NCBI GenBank assembly: GCA_039024915.1
Contig: JBCCPK010000004.1
Span: forward strand, 1 to 64,000
Direction of reading: 5' to 3'
Origin: Pseudomonadota bacterium
GTDB taxonomy: Bacteria; Pseudomonadota; Alphaproteobacteria; Rhizobiales; MH13
Length of the DNA stretch: 64,000 nt
The position numbers and the translations under genes were made by a program. The notes below the pieces were generated by a model. It was not told where the DNA came from. It saw nothing but the letters and a program-made list of their open reading frames with translations, and ran no database searches. Within the stretch, counting starts at the first letter, position 1. Every line of letters starts with the position of its first letter. Positions 28,944-39,256 of the stretch are shown here, one piece after another.

Positions 28944-28971
28944 AGCAATACTCCCAGTTAGCCAGCGGGTC

Positions 28972-29247
28972 TCAGCTCCAGCGTATCAGGCCGATGATGG
29001 CCGACCCAGCGTAAAACAGTTGGAGCGCCAGAAAAGCCCACCGTCTGTCGATGATCGCCCACAGCGCAAAAAGGATTGCCGACAGCAGAAGCAGCGCGAA
29101 GCCTAAGACCTCATTGCCCGTGTTCGATGCGATCAGGACGGCGTAAACCATCGCCGACGCCGAACCGGTGATCTCGAACAGCGAGATCAGACGTCTTTTG
29201 CGGGTGGTTGGGTCGGTCGCGGTCTCGTCGGTATTTATCTGTCCCAT
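28972..29247 (-). CDS. Small membrane protein, three helices
   Basis: A 91-residue protein with hydrophobic segments near residues 32-42, 47-66 and 70-88 and a polar N-terminus. No family recognised. Its ATG shares one base with the gloB stop (TGATG), so it is translationally coupled to gloB. Confidence 0.75.
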   Translation of the reverse strand: MGQINTDETATDPTTRKRRLISLFEITGSASAMVYAVLIASNTGNEVLGFALLLLSAILFALWAIIDRRWAFLALQLFYAGSAIIGLIRWS

Positions 29248-29987
29248 CAGAACCGATCTTTGGCCTTGCGCAGAGACGCGAACTCTTGCGCATTCGCTGC
29301 TTTCAAAAAGGGATTGAACGCCAGTTCGGTCGCCAGATCGGTAGGAATGGTCGGCAACCCGTGACCCCGCTTCTCCGCGATCTGGCCCACATGGGCGGCA
29401 AGTCCGTCATCGTTCGCGCTGAGGCTGAGGGCGAAGGCGGCATTGGCCTGCGTGTACTCATGCCCACAATAGATCGAGGTTTGAGGGTCGAGTGCGGCGA
29501 GTATCTGCAGGCTGTTGTGAAACTGTTCTGCATTTCCCTCAAACATTCGCCCGCACCCAAGTGCAAACAGTGTATCGCCAACGAACGCCAGTTTCTCTGT
29601 GCGGCTGACATAGGCAACGTGGCCAACCGTGTGGCCGGGTGTGTCGATCATCTCGAACGGTGTCTCACCCAGCATAATAGTAGCGCCCGGGATCGCGGCA
29701 TGGTCGAGCCTTGGTAGCCGGTGGGCATCAGCATGGTTACCTGTCACAACGACATCAAAGCTCATGCGGATGCCGCCCACACCGTCGATATGATCGTCGT
29801 GATGGTGCGTGATCCAGATATCCGTTGGCGTCCAGCCGGTGGCATCAAGCGCTGCCCGTGTTGCCATTTCATCCGGGACATCGACGATAGCCACGCGTTC
29901 TGATGCGTCGTCGTGCACAAGAACGCCGTAATTATCGCTGCTGCATGGATACAGATGGCAGCTGACACTCATGAAAAACTTCCTCAA
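29247..29987 (-). CDS. gloB: Hydroxyacylglutathione hydrolase (glyoxalase II)
   Basis: Hydrolyses S-lactoylglutathione in methylglyoxal detoxification. It has the metallo-beta-lactamase signature THHHDDHIDGVGG near residue 60, TPGHTVGHVAYVS, FVGDTLFALGCGRMFEG and the substrate-binding YCGHEYTQANAAFAL. Length 246 is normal. An inner ATG five codons on (MSVSCHLYP) may be the true start. It is divergent from the methyltransferase gene, a common alphaproteobacterial arrangement. Confidence 0.96.
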   Translation of the reverse strand: MRKFFMSVSCHLYPCSSDNYGVLVHDDASERVAIVDVPDEMATRAALDATGWTPTDIWITHHHDDHIDGVGGIRMSFDVVVTGNHADAHRLPRLDHAAIPGATIMLGETPFEMIDTPGHTVGHVAYVSRTEKLAFVGDTLFALGCGRMFEGNAEQFHNSLQILAALDPQTSIYCGHEYTQANAAFALSLSANDDGLAAHVGQIAEKRGHGLPTIPTDLATELAFNPFLKAANAQEFASLRKAKDRF

Positions 29988-30052
29988 CCGTCCTCAGCGA
30001 ATATGGCGCCGGGGAGATAGCGGACGCCGCGTCTGCACGGTACATAGCGAAT

Positions 30053-30781
30053 ATGCGCGTTGATATCATCGACCTTCGGGATTTTTATACAAGCCCTCTG
30101 GGCATGCGGACCCGCGGCTATTTGCGGGCAGCTCTGGCGCGACATATGTCCGATGCGAAGGGTATGGACATTGCGGGGATCGGTTTCGTCAACCCGTTTC
30201 TTGGGCTGTATCACAACAGCGCCGAGCGGCTCATGAGTTTCATGCCAGCGGCGCAAGGTTGCGTAAACTGGCCCTCGCGCGGCCCCAACGCATCCGTCCT
30301 CGTCAATGATGAGCATCTGCCGCTGCCCAATGCGGCGCTCGATCGCGTCTTTCTGATCCACGCCTTGGAGTTCTCGCCTCATCCGGCCCAATTGCTTGAG
30401 GAGGTGTGGCGCGTCCTTGCGCCTGGCGGGCGGATGATCGCAGTGGTTCCCAATCGGCGCGGCCTTCTGGCGCGGATTGACGCAACGCCGTTCGGTTTCG
30501 GTCGACCTTATTCCAAGGGCCAAATGATAAGGCTTTGCCGCGATACGCAGTTCTCTCCTACGGCCTGGTCCGAGGCGCTGCACTTCTTTCCATCCAATCG
30601 TCGCATCGCCCTGCGAACGGCTGGGTTTTTCGAGCGTTTCGGAAAGACCGTTGTCTCGCCTCTGGGTGGGGTGATCATTGTTGAAGCGACCAAACACATG
30701 TTCCGTGGTTTGCCGGTGACGGAGGGCGCGCGGGTGAAGGCCAAGCCGGTTCTGGTCCCCGCTGGCGTGGTTCCCAACTGA
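30053..30781 (+). CDS. Class I SAM-dependent methyltransferase
   Basis: The 242-residue protein begins MRVDIIDLRDFYTSPLGMRTRG, has a weak SAM motif I (GMDIAGIGFVNPFL), an acidic motif VLVNDEHLPLPNAALDRVFLIHALEF and LRVLAPGGRMIAVVPNRRG-like residues near 125. This is the family that lies divergently from gloB in Rhizobiales. Substrate unknown. Confidence 0.88.
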   Translation: MRVDIIDLRDFYTSPLGMRTRGYLRAALARHMSDAKGMDIAGIGFVNPFLGLYHNSAERLMSFMPAAQGCVNWPSRGPNASVLVNDEHLPLPNAALDRVFLIHALEFSPHPAQLLEEVWRVLAPGGRMIAVVPNRRGLLARIDATPFGFGRPYSKGQMIRLCRDTQFSPTAWSEALHFFPSNRRIALRTAGFFERFGKTVVSPLGGVIIVEATKHMFRGLPVTEGARVKAKPVLVPAGVVPN

Positions 30782-30813
30782 TTGCAGCCGCCTCGCGTCG
30801 TGGCGAAGTTTCA

Positions 30814-31731
30814 TCACGACGTGGTTTGCAGCTTGCGTTCCCGGTACAACGTGAACAATCCCGCGCCTATCACGAGGCTTGCTCCGATTGCCATGGGAAT
30901 GTCAGGGACTTCCCCGAACACGAAGTAAGCGAGAATGAGAGCTGCTAGCAGGCGCGTGTACCGGTAGGGCGCGACCGCTGCAATTTCGCCGATCCGCAAG
31001 GAAACCGTGATTGCCAGATAACCCGCCATGCCGAAAACTCCGCCACCGAGGATCAATACCCACGCTTCCGGTGCAATGCCGACCATGATCGGTTCGCTCT
31101 CCATGAGCTGGTGCATACCAACGCCCATGGGCAGCAAGAGGAAGGCGACGATTGCCACCATCGCGTAAGTCGAGACTTGCGGCTTGACTGCTCGCGTTGC
31201 CAGATCTCGGATCGCCAGACCAAGCATTGCCATCACGGCCCAGTGGGTACCCTCCACAAAGCCATCCATACCCGGCCGAATGATGATCATGACGCCAACG
31301 AAGCCGACAGATATCGCAGTCCAACGCCGCCAACCAACGCGTTCACCGAGGAACAGTGCGGCGCCGACGGTGATCAAAAGCGGCTGGACCTGCAGAATCG
31401 CGGACAGGTTCGAAAGGGGCATGACCGTCAGCGCTGTGATGATGGACATCGCGGAGATGAGGTCGCCAAAGGTGCGCCAAGCGATGCTGCGATCGATAAG
31501 CATGGCGGCCGCAAGCTGCAGCGTCGGTTGGGTACCCTCGCGCACCATCAGTGCCCCATAGACCATTACCCCAAGCGCGCCCTTGATGATGATGATCTCG
31601 CCCGGTGTGGCAGCGCCTTCATCGGCGATGGTGCCCGCATATTTGATCGCCGCGTCATCAATGCCGAACGCGATCATCGAAAAGACCATCAGTCCAATGG
31701 CCTTGATGTTGGCGTTTGGTGCGGCGCTCAC
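30814..31731 (-). CDS. EamA/DMT superfamily transporter
   Basis: A 305-residue protein with about ten membrane helices in two EamA repeats (LMVFSMIAFGIDDAAIKY; AVMAMLGLAIRDLATRAV), including the typical LSNLSAILQVQPLLITVGAALFLGE. Probable metabolite exporter. It overlaps metW by 4 bases, so it is co-expressed with metX-metW; export of a methionine-pathway metabolite is a guess. Confidence 0.87.
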   Translation of the reverse strand: MSAAPNANIKAIGLMVFSMIAFGIDDAAIKYAGTIADEGAATPGEIIIIKGALGVMVYGALMVREGTQPTLQLAAAMLIDRSIAWRTFGDLISAMSIITALTVMPLSNLSAILQVQPLLITVGAALFLGERVGWRRWTAISVGFVGVMIIIRPGMDGFVEGTHWAVMAMLGLAIRDLATRAVKPQVSTYAMVAIVAFLLLPMGVGMHQLMESEPIMVGIAPEAWVLILGGGVFGMAGYLAITVSLRIGEIAAVAPYRYTRLLAALILAYFVFGEVPDIPMAIGASLVIGAGLFTLYRERKLQTTS

Positions 31732-32369
31732 ACCCTGTCCGATACTGACGGCCTATTGCCGGGCTTGAGCACAAAGATGCCCTGCGCCCCAAACAGGTTC
31801 CAAAGGGCCCACGGTGCGTGCAGCATGAGGCGGTGTCCCTTCGAGTTGAGCGCGGCGGTATCCTCAATGCTCGCATTCACCTCGCGGCTCAGAGCAACGA
31901 AGTCGCGCAAGGTGCAAAAGTGGATGTTGGGTGTGTCGTACCAGGAGTAGGGCAGTGAACGTGTCACAGGCATTTCACCACGCAGAAGCAAATGCAGCCG
32001 TGCCCGCCAGTGGCCAAAGTTTGGGATCGTGACGATGACCCTCTGGCCGATCCGTAACAGCTGTTCGAGCACTTGGCGGGGCGCCTGCGTTGCTTGCAGC
32101 GTTTGTGATAAGATCACGCAGTCAAACGCGCCGTCAGGATACGTTGCGAGGTCGGTGTCGGCGTTGCCCTGAATGACCGAGAGCCCGCGCGAAACGGCCG
32201 CGTTCACTTTGGTTTGGTCGAGCTCCATGCCACGTCCATCAATGCCTTTGCGCTGTTCCAGGAACGCCAGAAGCGCGCCGTCTTCGCAGCCAATGTCCAG
32301 AACACGTGCGCCTTGGGGGACATACTTCTCGATGATCGCGTAATCGACGCGCGAGCTCGCCACATTCAT
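31728..32369 (-). CDS. metW: Methionine biosynthesis protein MetW
   Basis: A 213-residue methyltransferase-fold protein with [51 protein letters not shown] and [18 protein letters not shown], all typical of MetW. It works with MetX in homoserine acylation in several proteobacteria. It overlaps metX by 4 bases. Confidence 0.95.
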   Translation of the reverse strand: MNVASSRVDYAIIEKYVPQGARVLDIGCEDGALLAFLEQRKGIDGRGMELDQTKVNAAVSRGLSVIQGNADTDLATYPDGAFDCVILSQTLQATQAPRQVLEQLLRIGQRVIVTIPNFGHWRARLHLLLRGEMPVTRSLPYSWYDTPNIHFCTLRDFVALSREVNASIEDTAALNSKGHRLMLHAPWALWNLFGAQGIFVLKPGNRPSVSDRV

Positions 32370-33514
32370 GACCGCAGCCCTTCTGCCGTGGCCACGCTGG
32401 TCAGAAAGGCGCGCACGGTTGTCGATAGTTCTGGTTCATCAAGCAGGAAAGCATCATGGCCCCGTTCGCTTTTCACTTCGACGAACGACACTTTGGCCGT
32501 TGTCGCGTTGAGCGCGTGGACGATTTCGCGGCTCTCAGCGGTTGGGAACAGCCAGTCTGAGGTGAAGGAGATAACGCAGAAGCGGGTTTGTGACCCTTCG
32601 AACGCACGGGCGAGAACGCCGCCATGATCGGCTGCGAGATCAAAATAGTCCATCGCGCGGGTCAGGTAGAGGTAAGCATTTGCGTCAAACCGGTCGACAA
32701 AGGTCATGCCTTGGTGACGTAGATAGCTCTCAATCTGGAAGTCGGCATCAAAGCCGAATGAAAGGCCTTGCCTACCCTGCAGCGCGCGGCCGAACTTTCC
32801 TTGCAGCGCATCGTCGGACATGTAGGTGATATGCGCGCCCATACGCGCCACCGCGAGGCCCTTGGTCGGCCGGGTGTTGTGCTGTTCATACAGCCCGCCA
32901 TGCCAATCGGGGTCAGCCATCACAGCTTGCCGACCGACTTCGTGAAAGGCGATGTTCTGCGACGAGTGGCGGGCAGCGGTCGCGATTGGAACGGCGCCGG
33001 CAACCGCCTGCGGGTACCGCGCCGCCCATTGCAAAACTTGCATTCCGCCCATGGAGCCCCCGATGACCGCATGCAGGCGGGTGATACCGAGATGATCGAT
33101 GAGGCGCTTTTGCGCATCGACCATATCGGCGATCGTCACCAGGGGGAACGACAAGCCGTAAACGTCGCCGGTACGTGCGTCAGTTGAGCCCGGTCCGGTC
33201 GAGCCCATGCAGCCGCCCAAGACATTGGCGCAGATCACGAAATAGCGCTGCGTATCGATCGGTTTGCCGGGGCCCACAAGGGTTTCCCACCATCCTGGCT
33301 TACCCGTCACTGGATGCTTGCCGATGACGTGCTGATCACCGGTCAGGGCGTGGCAGATCAAGATTGCGTTGCTGGCATCTTCGTCGAGTGAACCATGGGT
33401 CGTGTAGGCGACCTGAAACCGATCCAGTACGTCACCCGATGCCATCGTGAGTGGCTCGGTCACGTCAAGGATGGCACTATGCGGCGATAAGGATGTGAGC
33501 GGGGTCACGGTCAC
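32366..33514 (-). CDS. metX: Homoserine O-acetyltransferase
   Basis: Alpha/beta hydrolase that acylates homoserine in methionine synthesis. [13 protein letters not shown], the nucleophile in [14 protein letters not shown], the catalytic Asp in SFTSDWLFP and His in [11 protein letters not shown] are all present, and the 382 residues match the family. Acetyl rather than succinyl specificity is taken from the family, not proven by sequence. GTG start. I saw no SAM-II riboswitch consensus upstream. Confidence 0.95.
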   Translation of the reverse strand: MTVTPLTSLSPHSAILDVTEPLTMASGDVLDRFQVAYTTHGSLDEDASNAILICHALTGDQHVIGKHPVTGKPGWWETLVGPGKPIDTQRYFVICANVLGGCMGSTGPGSTDARTGDVYGLSFPLVTIADMVDAQKRLIDHLGITRLHAVIGGSMGGMQVLQWAARYPQAVAGAVPIATAARHSSQNIAFHEVGRQAVMADPDWHGGLYEQHNTRPTKGLAVARMGAHITYMSDDALQGKFGRALQGRQGLSFGFDADFQIESYLRHQGMTFVDRFDANAYLYLTRAMDYFDLAADHGGVLARAFEGSQTRFCVISFTSDWLFPTAESREIVHALNATTAKVSFVEVKSERGHDAFLLDEPELSTTVRAFLTSVATAEGLRS

Positions 33515-33659
33515 AACGTCTTTTCATGTCTTTGGGTGATGACAGACAGGCTCTCGCTCTGCTGAGCGGTGCTGTTTAGACCCATTTGTCCTGTTGTGAA
33601 ACCTGCTCGGCGAGCAAACATGGTTGGTCTTTGCGCCAATGCCGCGTAAAGCGGGCGCC

Positions 33660-34496
33660 ATGACGCAGTCTGAGCCTTTATCTGAACCGCTGCCAAGCCT
33701 TGCCGATATCCGGGCAGAGATCGATCGGATCGACGCGGCCATGCATGCGCTCCTCATCGAGCGAAGCGCCGTCGTCTCCGACCTGATTGCCGTCAAGAAG
33801 GTGACGCCTGTGCAAGATGACGATCCTGCACGGCGCCGATCCGCTTTCCGCCCGGCGCGCGAAGCATCGATGATGCGCGCCATGATCGAGCGCCATTCGG
33901 GGCTTCTTCCGCTTGATACTGTCGAGAGTATCTGGCGGGTGATTATATCCACCTTCACCTACGTCCAAGCGCCCTACGAGGTTATTTATGCCCACGGTGG
34001 CGAACCCGTTGCGCTGCGCGACGTGGTCCGTTTCCATTTTGGATACACCGTTCCCGTCAGGGAGGAGGCCGCTCCGGATGCGGTTGTCAGTGCTGTCGGT
34101 GATCGCGGGGACGCGTTGGGTTTGGTGCCGATGTCAGTTCAAGGAGCTTGGTGGAGCGACCTAGAGCCGCCCGATGCGCCAAAGATCATCGCCCGCTTGC
34201 CATTTGTGCAGCGTGAGGACCACCCTGCCGGTAAGCCTTGTTTGGTGCTTGCTAACGCGCCGACCGATCCGGAAGTTATGGACGCGAGCATCCTATCTCT
34301 GACGCTCCTATCTGAGCCCGACTGGCCAGAAGGGGTGGAAATTCTGGCGCAACGGGGCAACCGGGCATTGGTTAGCGCTGCGGGGGGTGATGCCTGGGGG
34401 AGGCTTTTCGATCAGACCGCGATCGACGATGCCATCGTCGTCGGGGCGCATGCGCCGATGTTCAGGCCGGAGCGCACTGGATCCGCCAGGGGTTAA
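33660..34496 (+). CDS. Chorismate mutase (AroQ type) with C-terminal extension
   Basis: Converts chorismate to prephenate. The AroQ helices are in residues 15-100: LADIRAEIDRIDAAMHALLIERS, VIAVKK-type and FRPAREASMMRAMIERHSG. A further 170 residues, weakly similar to regulatory domains, are typical of the Rhizobiales protein, which stands before hisC and tyrC. The start at 33660 (MTQSEPLSEP) is preferred over one 12 codons upstream. Confidence 0.9.
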   Translation: MTQSEPLSEPLPSLADIRAEIDRIDAAMHALLIERSAVVSDLIAVKKVTPVQDDDPARRRSAFRPAREASMMRAMIERHSGLLPLDTVESIWRVIISTFTYVQAPYEVIYAHGGEPVALRDVVRFHFGYTVPVREEAAPDAVVSAVGDRGDALGLVPMSVQGAWWSDLEPPDAPKIIARLPFVQREDHPAGKPCLVLANAPTDPEVMDASILSLTLLSEPDWPEGVEILAQRGNRALVSAAGGDAWGRLFDQTAIDDAIVVGAHAPMFRPERTGSARG

Positions 34497-34626
34497 GGGC
34501 AAAACGCTTTCAGATCGTCTTGGCATTTGCATTGTGGAGCACGTTTGGGCACAAACGCGCTCTGGCGTCTGTCGGAAGGCAGTCGTCTGTTGACCTCCCA
34601 GCCCAACACCGTTCTCGTCTGTTCGA

Positions 34627-35739
34627 ATGAAAGCCATGTCCGCGTCCGAGACCCATCCGCAACCCCGTGCCGGTGTCCTTGATATAGCCGCCTACGTTCC
34701 TGGTCGTGACAAGGCGCCGTCGGGAAAGCGGCTCTTCAAGCTATCGTCCAACGAGACCCCACTGGGCACGAGCCCCAAGGCGCTGGAGGCCTATCAAAGC
34801 GTTGCCGATGATCTGGCCTCCTACCCCGATGGGTCTGCGCTGGCCTTGCGCGAGGCAATTGGGCGGCGGCATGGGATCGACAAGGATCGGATCATCTGCG
34901 GCAATGGCTCCGACGAGCTGCTTGCGCTGCTGGCCCAAACCTATTTGTCCGCGGGTGACGAGGCAGTCTTTTCCGAGCATGGATTCCTGGTCTACCCAAT
35001 CGCAACGCGTGCCGCGGGCGCGACGCCCGTCGAGGTGAGCGACACAGAGCTGACCGCAGACGTGGATGGTTTTCTCAATGCGGTCACCGAGCGCACAAAA
35101 ATCGTCTTTCTCGCCAATCCAAACAATCCCACTGGCACTTATGTGCCCTTTAGTGAGGTGCGCCGATTGCATGCGGGCCTGCCCAGCAACGTTCTGCTGG
35201 TTCTGGACGCGGCATATGCTGAGTATGTGCGGCGAAATGATTATGAAAGCGGGCTGGAACTCGCTGCGAGCGCGCCGAACGTGGTGATGACGCGAACCTT
35301 TTCGAAGATCTATGGGCTGGCGAAGCTGCGGATTGGTTGGATGTTTGGGCCGGCCCACGTGATTGACGCTGTCAACCGCGTGCGTGGCCCCTTCAACATG
35401 ACTGGACCCGCGATCGCGGCGGGGGCTGCAGCGATGGAAGATGGTACGTTCATCGACGCTGCCGTTGCCCATAACCAACGTTGGCTACCGAAGCTGACCG
35501 ATGCGTTGAGGGCGCTCGATCTTACGGTAACGCCCAGCGTGGGCAATTTCATCTTGGTGCATTTTCCGCAAACCGCTGGGAAAACAGCTGACGATGCTGA
35601 CCGGGACTTGCTCGACGAAGGCATCGTCACGCGCAAGGTCGGCGCCTACAAGCTTCCAGGTGCACTGCGCATTTCGATTGGAACAGACGAAGCCAATGCG
35701 TTGCTGATCGATACGCTGACGCGCTTCATGCGGGCTTAA
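34627..35739 (+). CDS. hisC: Histidinol-phosphate / aromatic aminotransferase
   Basis: A PLP enzyme of 370 residues with [40 protein letters not shown] and the PLP-lysine motif [17 protein letters not shown]. Standing between chorismate mutase and prephenate dehydrogenase, it probably also transaminates prephenate or phenylpyruvates for Phe and Tyr, as seen for such HisC proteins. It is followed by tyrC after 4 bases. Confidence 0.94.
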   Translation: MKAMSASETHPQPRAGVLDIAAYVPGRDKAPSGKRLFKLSSNETPLGTSPKALEAYQSVADDLASYPDGSALALREAIGRRHGIDKDRIICGNGSDELLALLAQTYLSAGDEAVFSEHGFLVYPIATRAAGATPVEVSDTELTADVDGFLNAVTERTKIVFLANPNNPTGTYVPFSEVRRLHAGLPSNVLLVLDAAYAEYVRRNDYESGLELAASAPNVVMTRTFSKIYGLAKLRIGWMFGPAHVIDAVNRVRGPFNMTGPAIAAGAAAMEDGTFIDAAVAHNQRWLPKLTDALRALDLTVTPSVGNFILVHFPQTAGKTADDADRDLLDEGIVTRKVGAYKLPGALRISIGTDEANALLIDTLTRFMRA

Positions 35740-35743
35740 GTTC

Positions 35744-36712
35744 ATGGCTGGCATGCCTTACCAGCGCGTCGCGATCATCGGTGCTGGACTGATCGGAACA
35801 TCGATTGCACATGCTTTGCGCGTCCGTTCCCCCGATACGCTGATCCAGTTTGCCGATAGCGACCCGCAAACGCTTGCCGTGTTGGATGAGCTTTTTCCCG
35901 ACAGCTTATCGAGTATCGACGCGGCGGTGGCCGTTCGTGATGCGGACTGTGTCCTTTTGTGCGTCCCGGTTGGCGCGATGCGCGCGGTCAGTAGCCAGAT
36001 TTCTGATCACCTTAAGCCTGGGGCGACCGTGACCGATGTGGGCTCGGTGAAGCGTTCGGTGATTGCCGATATGGCGACGGTGTTGCCACCGGATGTCAAT
36101 CTTATCGCCGGTCATCCGGTCGCTGGCTCCGAGCGATCGGGCCCGCGCGCGGGTTTCGCCGACCTGTTCGTGGATCGCTATGTGATCCTGACGCCGGAAT
36201 CGGGTGCTGATGCGCATGCGGTTGAAGCCTTGCACAAATTCTGGGGGGAACTGGGCGCGATGGTGGAGGTGATGGATGCCGATCATCACGATCTGGTGCT
36301 CGCTCTGACCTCGCATCTGCCGCACTTGATTGCGTACACCATTGTTGGAACGGCCTCGGATTTCGAGAACGTCGCAGAAGGTGATGTCATGAAGTTTTCT
36401 GCCGGTGGCTTCCGTGATTTCACACGCATTGCGGCATCAGACCCTGTCATGTGGCGCGATATATTCCTCAACAACAAAGACGCGGTTCTCGAAGCGCTGG
36501 GACGCTTCTCTGAGGACCTTGCGGAGTTGCAGAAAGCGATCCGTTGGGGCCGAGGTGACCAATTGGAAGACTGGTTTACGCGGACGCGGACGATCCGAAA
36601 GGGGATTATCGACCTTGGCCAGGATACAGCGCAGGCCGATTTTGGCCGGCAGGCGGCAGGGGCAAGGACCGATCAGGGCGGCCCCGTTTCGAAGCCCTAT
36701 TCGGCGGACTAG
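35744..36712 (+). CDS. tyrC: Prephenate/arogenate dehydrogenase
   Basis: NAD(P)-dependent oxidative decarboxylase of tyrosine synthesis. VAIIGAGLIGTSIAHALR is the cofactor loop; DVGSVKRSVIADM, GHPVAGSERSGPRAG, and the His in LALTSHLPHLIAY fit the TyrA family. The C-terminal 25 residues are not conserved. The stop codon overlaps the opposing gene's stop in a CTAG. Confidence 0.94.
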   Translation: MAGMPYQRVAIIGAGLIGTSIAHALRVRSPDTLIQFADSDPQTLAVLDELFPDSLSSIDAAVAVRDADCVLLCVPVGAMRAVSSQISDHLKPGATVTDVGSVKRSVIADMATVLPPDVNLIAGHPVAGSERSGPRAGFADLFVDRYVILTPESGADAHAVEALHKFWGELGAMVEVMDADHHDLVLALTSHLPHLIAYTIVGTASDFENVAEGDVMKFSAGGFRDFTRIAASDPVMWRDIFLNNKDAVLEALGRFSEDLAELQKAIRWGRGDQLEDWFTRTRTIRKGIIDLGQDTAQADFGRQAAGARTDQGGPVSKPYSAD

Positions 36713-37767
36713 CCGGGCGGCAGCAGAGGGGGAAGCGTGCCGACGCGCGCAGGGCCGACGCTGATTGAGCCGCTCTCGATTGTCAGTGGCAACTCTGTTG
36801 CGGCATCCTCTCCAATTGTTGTCTGACGTCCAAACAGGCCTGCTCCCGCGCTGATAGCGGCGACGGTTCCTGCATCCGTGACCCCGAACAGTTCAACAAG
36901 CGCGCCGACATCGTTGGTGGCAATGGTGCCGGTGAAGTCGAGAACGCCGCTGGGATCGATTTGGCCCATACCATCAAGGTTGATCGCGTGATCATCGAGC
37001 CGAAGACGCAAGGCAGCGCTTTCAAAACGGCCGGACCGAGACACCCAATCTGTGAGGATCGAAAGTGCGTCAACGCCCCGAGCGAGCGCGAGGTCATCCA
37101 GCACGGCGCCTATCGAAAAATCCACAGTCTCCGCAGCTATGAGGAACGGGCTCGATAGGCCGAAAACCAGCGCGCTAGCTTCGATATCAGCGGCGTCTGA
37201 CGCCTCACCATCAGCGGGCCGCATGTGAACTTCCAATCCGTCACCGCCAGCAATTGCGAGGGGTGCGCCGTCCATTCGAACGGCGAAGCTTTGTAAGACG
37301 GCTGATAGGCGTTGCAGGGCGCCCGCTGTATCCACGCGCACGCTCGCGCGCAAAAGATCGGTTTCGATGTCGCTGACCACGCCCCCATCGGTTCGGACAG
37401 CGAATGGCCCAGCCCATTCCACGATCGTCAAGAGGGGGTTCCAGGCTGGGGCGACTGTTGTCAGTGCCCCTCCCGATAGGCTGCTGCTATTTGCCTGACT
37501 GACGCTCAGCTCGGCGCACCGCACCTCAAATCGTGCAGGGAAACCAACCAATCGCTCATCTGTGCACGCAACGGTAATGGCGTCGCGCTCAAGTGCGCTC
37601 CTACCTTGGTCAAGCGCCGCGGTGTATAAGCGGGCTCCAGCAAACCACGCCGCTGTTACAAGGACACACAAGCCAATGAGAACCATAACAAGGATTCTGA
37701 GTTTGCGGCTGATTGCGCCTGTGGCTGCGCCGTTGGTGTCGCCTGATGGTTCACGAGAAGCAGTCAT
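36709..37767 (-). CDS. DUF2125 domain-containing protein
   Basis: About 352 residues with one membrane helix (LRILVMVLIGLCVLVTAAWFAGARLY) and a beta-rich exported domain showing VACTDERLVGFPARFEVRC with its two Cys, NPLLTIVEWAGPF and MGQIDPSGVLDFTG. These are marks of DUF2125, a periplasmic family of unknown function found next to tyrC in Rhizobiales. Start at 37767 chosen over 37839, since the longer form would cover the divergent ChaC upstream region. Confidence 0.87.
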   Translation of the reverse strand: MTASREPSGDTNGAATGAISRKLRILVMVLIGLCVLVTAAWFAGARLYTAALDQGRSALERDAITVACTDERLVGFPARFEVRCAELSVSQANSSSLSGGALTTVAPAWNPLLTIVEWAGPFAVRTDGGVVSDIETDLLRASVRVDTAGALQRLSAVLQSFAVRMDGAPLAIAGGDGLEVHMRPADGEASDAADIEASALVFGLSSPFLIAAETVDFSIGAVLDDLALARGVDALSILTDWVSRSGRFESAALRLRLDDHAINLDGMGQIDPSGVLDFTGTIATNDVGALVELFGVTDAGTVAAISAGAGLFGRQTTIGEDAATELPLTIESGSISVGPARVGTLPPLLPPG

Positions 37768-37887
37768 CTTGGATGGACTCGCATAGCGGTGTGGTTCGAC
37801 GCTCAAAGCATTGGCGCGTTCTTCCACCACGACCCTCAATCAGATACAAGCGCGCCGTTGCGCGTGCCAGGGAGTTTGCAACCGATC

Positions 37888-38433
37888 ATGGATTTGTGGG
37901 TCTTCGGTTATGGATCACTAATATGGCGACCGGGCTTCCGGTACCGGGCGCACTATCCCGCGCGCTTGTTCGGTTTTCATCGCACATTGTGTGTTTACAG
38001 CTATGTCCATCGCGGAACGCCGGAACGGCCTGGTCTCGTCATGGGGCTTGATAGGGGCGGATCGTGCCTTGGCCTCGCTTTCCATGTGGAAGCCGCGCAT
38101 CGCGATGAGGTCATGCGTTATCTGCGCGAACGCGAGCAATCCACAATGGTTTACAACGAGCGCGTTCTGCCGGTGCATTTGGTCGGACGGGACGAGGGAT
38201 TGCCCAACCGGGTTCATGCCGTAACGTACTGCGTTGACCGGCTTCACCGGCAATATGCCGGTGTCCTTCCCCGTGAAAAACAGTTGGAGATTGTCGCTGG
38301 TGCGCACGGTAAGTCTGGCGCCAATCCCGACTACGTCATCGAGACTTCGCGAGCGCTTGAAAACATTGGTTGCCACGATGCCGGATTGCACTGGTTGGCT
38401 CAACGTTTGGAAGATGCCAGCTCAGGCCGCTGA
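37888..38433 (+). CDS. chaC: Glutathione-specific gamma-glutamylcyclotransferase (ChaC)
   Basis: Breaks glutathione into 5-oxoproline and Cys-Gly. The start at 37888 gives MDLWVFGYGSLIWRPGF, the family N-terminus with the GYGSL motif; the expected catalytic Glu lies in YLREREQSTMVYNERVL. The protein has 181 residues. It converges on plsC, and the two reading frames overlap by 12 bases. Confidence 0.93.
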   Translation: MDLWVFGYGSLIWRPGFRYRAHYPARLFGFHRTLCVYSYVHRGTPERPGLVMGLDRGGSCLGLAFHVEAAHRDEVMRYLREREQSTMVYNERVLPVHLVGRDEGLPNRVHAVTYCVDRLHRQYAGVLPREKQLEIVAGAHGKSGANPDYVIETSRALENIGCHDAGLHWLAQRLEDASSGR

Positions 38434-39180
38434 TTTTTTGTACCAAGGAGGGGGTTGGCGGCCATCAAGAGCTTCATCCACCAGAGCCGCCGTCTCGGAT
38501 TCAATCTGCGTCTCCAGCGAAGCCAGCACAGCCCGACCGTCTTCACCTGGCGGTATGGCGGGAAGCAGCGAAATGATGACCTTGCCTTGATGGCGCTGGC
38601 CGGGTTTGCGTCCCCAGAACAAGCCGGAATTCAGGCCCGCGGGTACCACGGGTACACCAAGCTGCTTGTACAGGTGGATGATTCCCGATTTGTAGTCAGG
38701 CTCGGCGCCTACCGGCTTGCGCGTGCCCTCCGGGAAAATAATCAACTGGGCGCCGTTTTGGACCGCCTCCCGCGCATCATGGGTCATGCGGCGTAGCGCC
38801 TGCGCATGTCGCGCTCGCTCCACGGAGATCATCCCGCCGCGGCGCGCGTACCAACCAAAGCCGGGGATCGCGAGCAACTCGCGTTTGAGAATGTAAACCG
38901 GCTTGTCCAGATAAGGCATGAGAGCGAAGGTCTCCCACATCGATTGGTGTTTCGCGGCGATGATGCATCCGCCCAGAGGGAGATTTTCGCGGCCCCGGAT
39001 TTCAAAGTCTATGCCTGCCGTCACCCGCAGCAGCCACAGGGAGTGGCGTGACCAGGCTTTCAGGCCTGCCAGGGCCCAGCTCGGTGGACCGAATAGCGTG
39101 GGCAGCCAGACGATAATCCAGACAACCATGTTCCCATAAAACAGGAGGTTCACAAGGGTGGCGCGCAGGACGTGCAACAT
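38422..39180 (-). CDS. plsC: 1-acyl-sn-glycerol-3-phosphate acyltransferase
   Basis: Makes phosphatidic acid. The 252-residue protein has an N-terminal membrane helix and the acyltransferase motifs IIAAKHQSMWETFAL, FGWYARRGGMISVERA, LIIFPEGTRKPVG and VPVVPAGLNSG. The first motif reads H-x4-E rather than the textbook H-x4-D, a substitution to note but probably normal in this group. Confidence 0.94.
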   Translation of the reverse strand: MLHVLRATLVNLLFYGNMVVWIIVWLPTLFGPPSWALAGLKAWSRHSLWLLRVTAGIDFEIRGRENLPLGGCIIAAKHQSMWETFALMPYLDKPVYILKRELLAIPGFGWYARRGGMISVERARHAQALRRMTHDAREAVQNGAQLIIFPEGTRKPVGAEPDYKSGIIHLYKQLGVPVVPAGLNSGLFWGRKPGQRHQGKVIISLLPAIPPGEDGRAVLASLETQIESETAALVDEALDGRQPPPWYKKSAA

Positions 39181-39256
39181 GGGTGGTCAACCAATGAGGA
39201 AATGCGGTCCGCGCTTCTTCGCACGTGCTTCACCACAGGTGGAGCCCCGCACGACG

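Noticed and set aside
33515-33659. SAM-II riboswitch upstream of metX
   Set aside because: Such elements are common before metX in Alphaproteobacteria, but I could not find the conserved SAM-II core in the leader.
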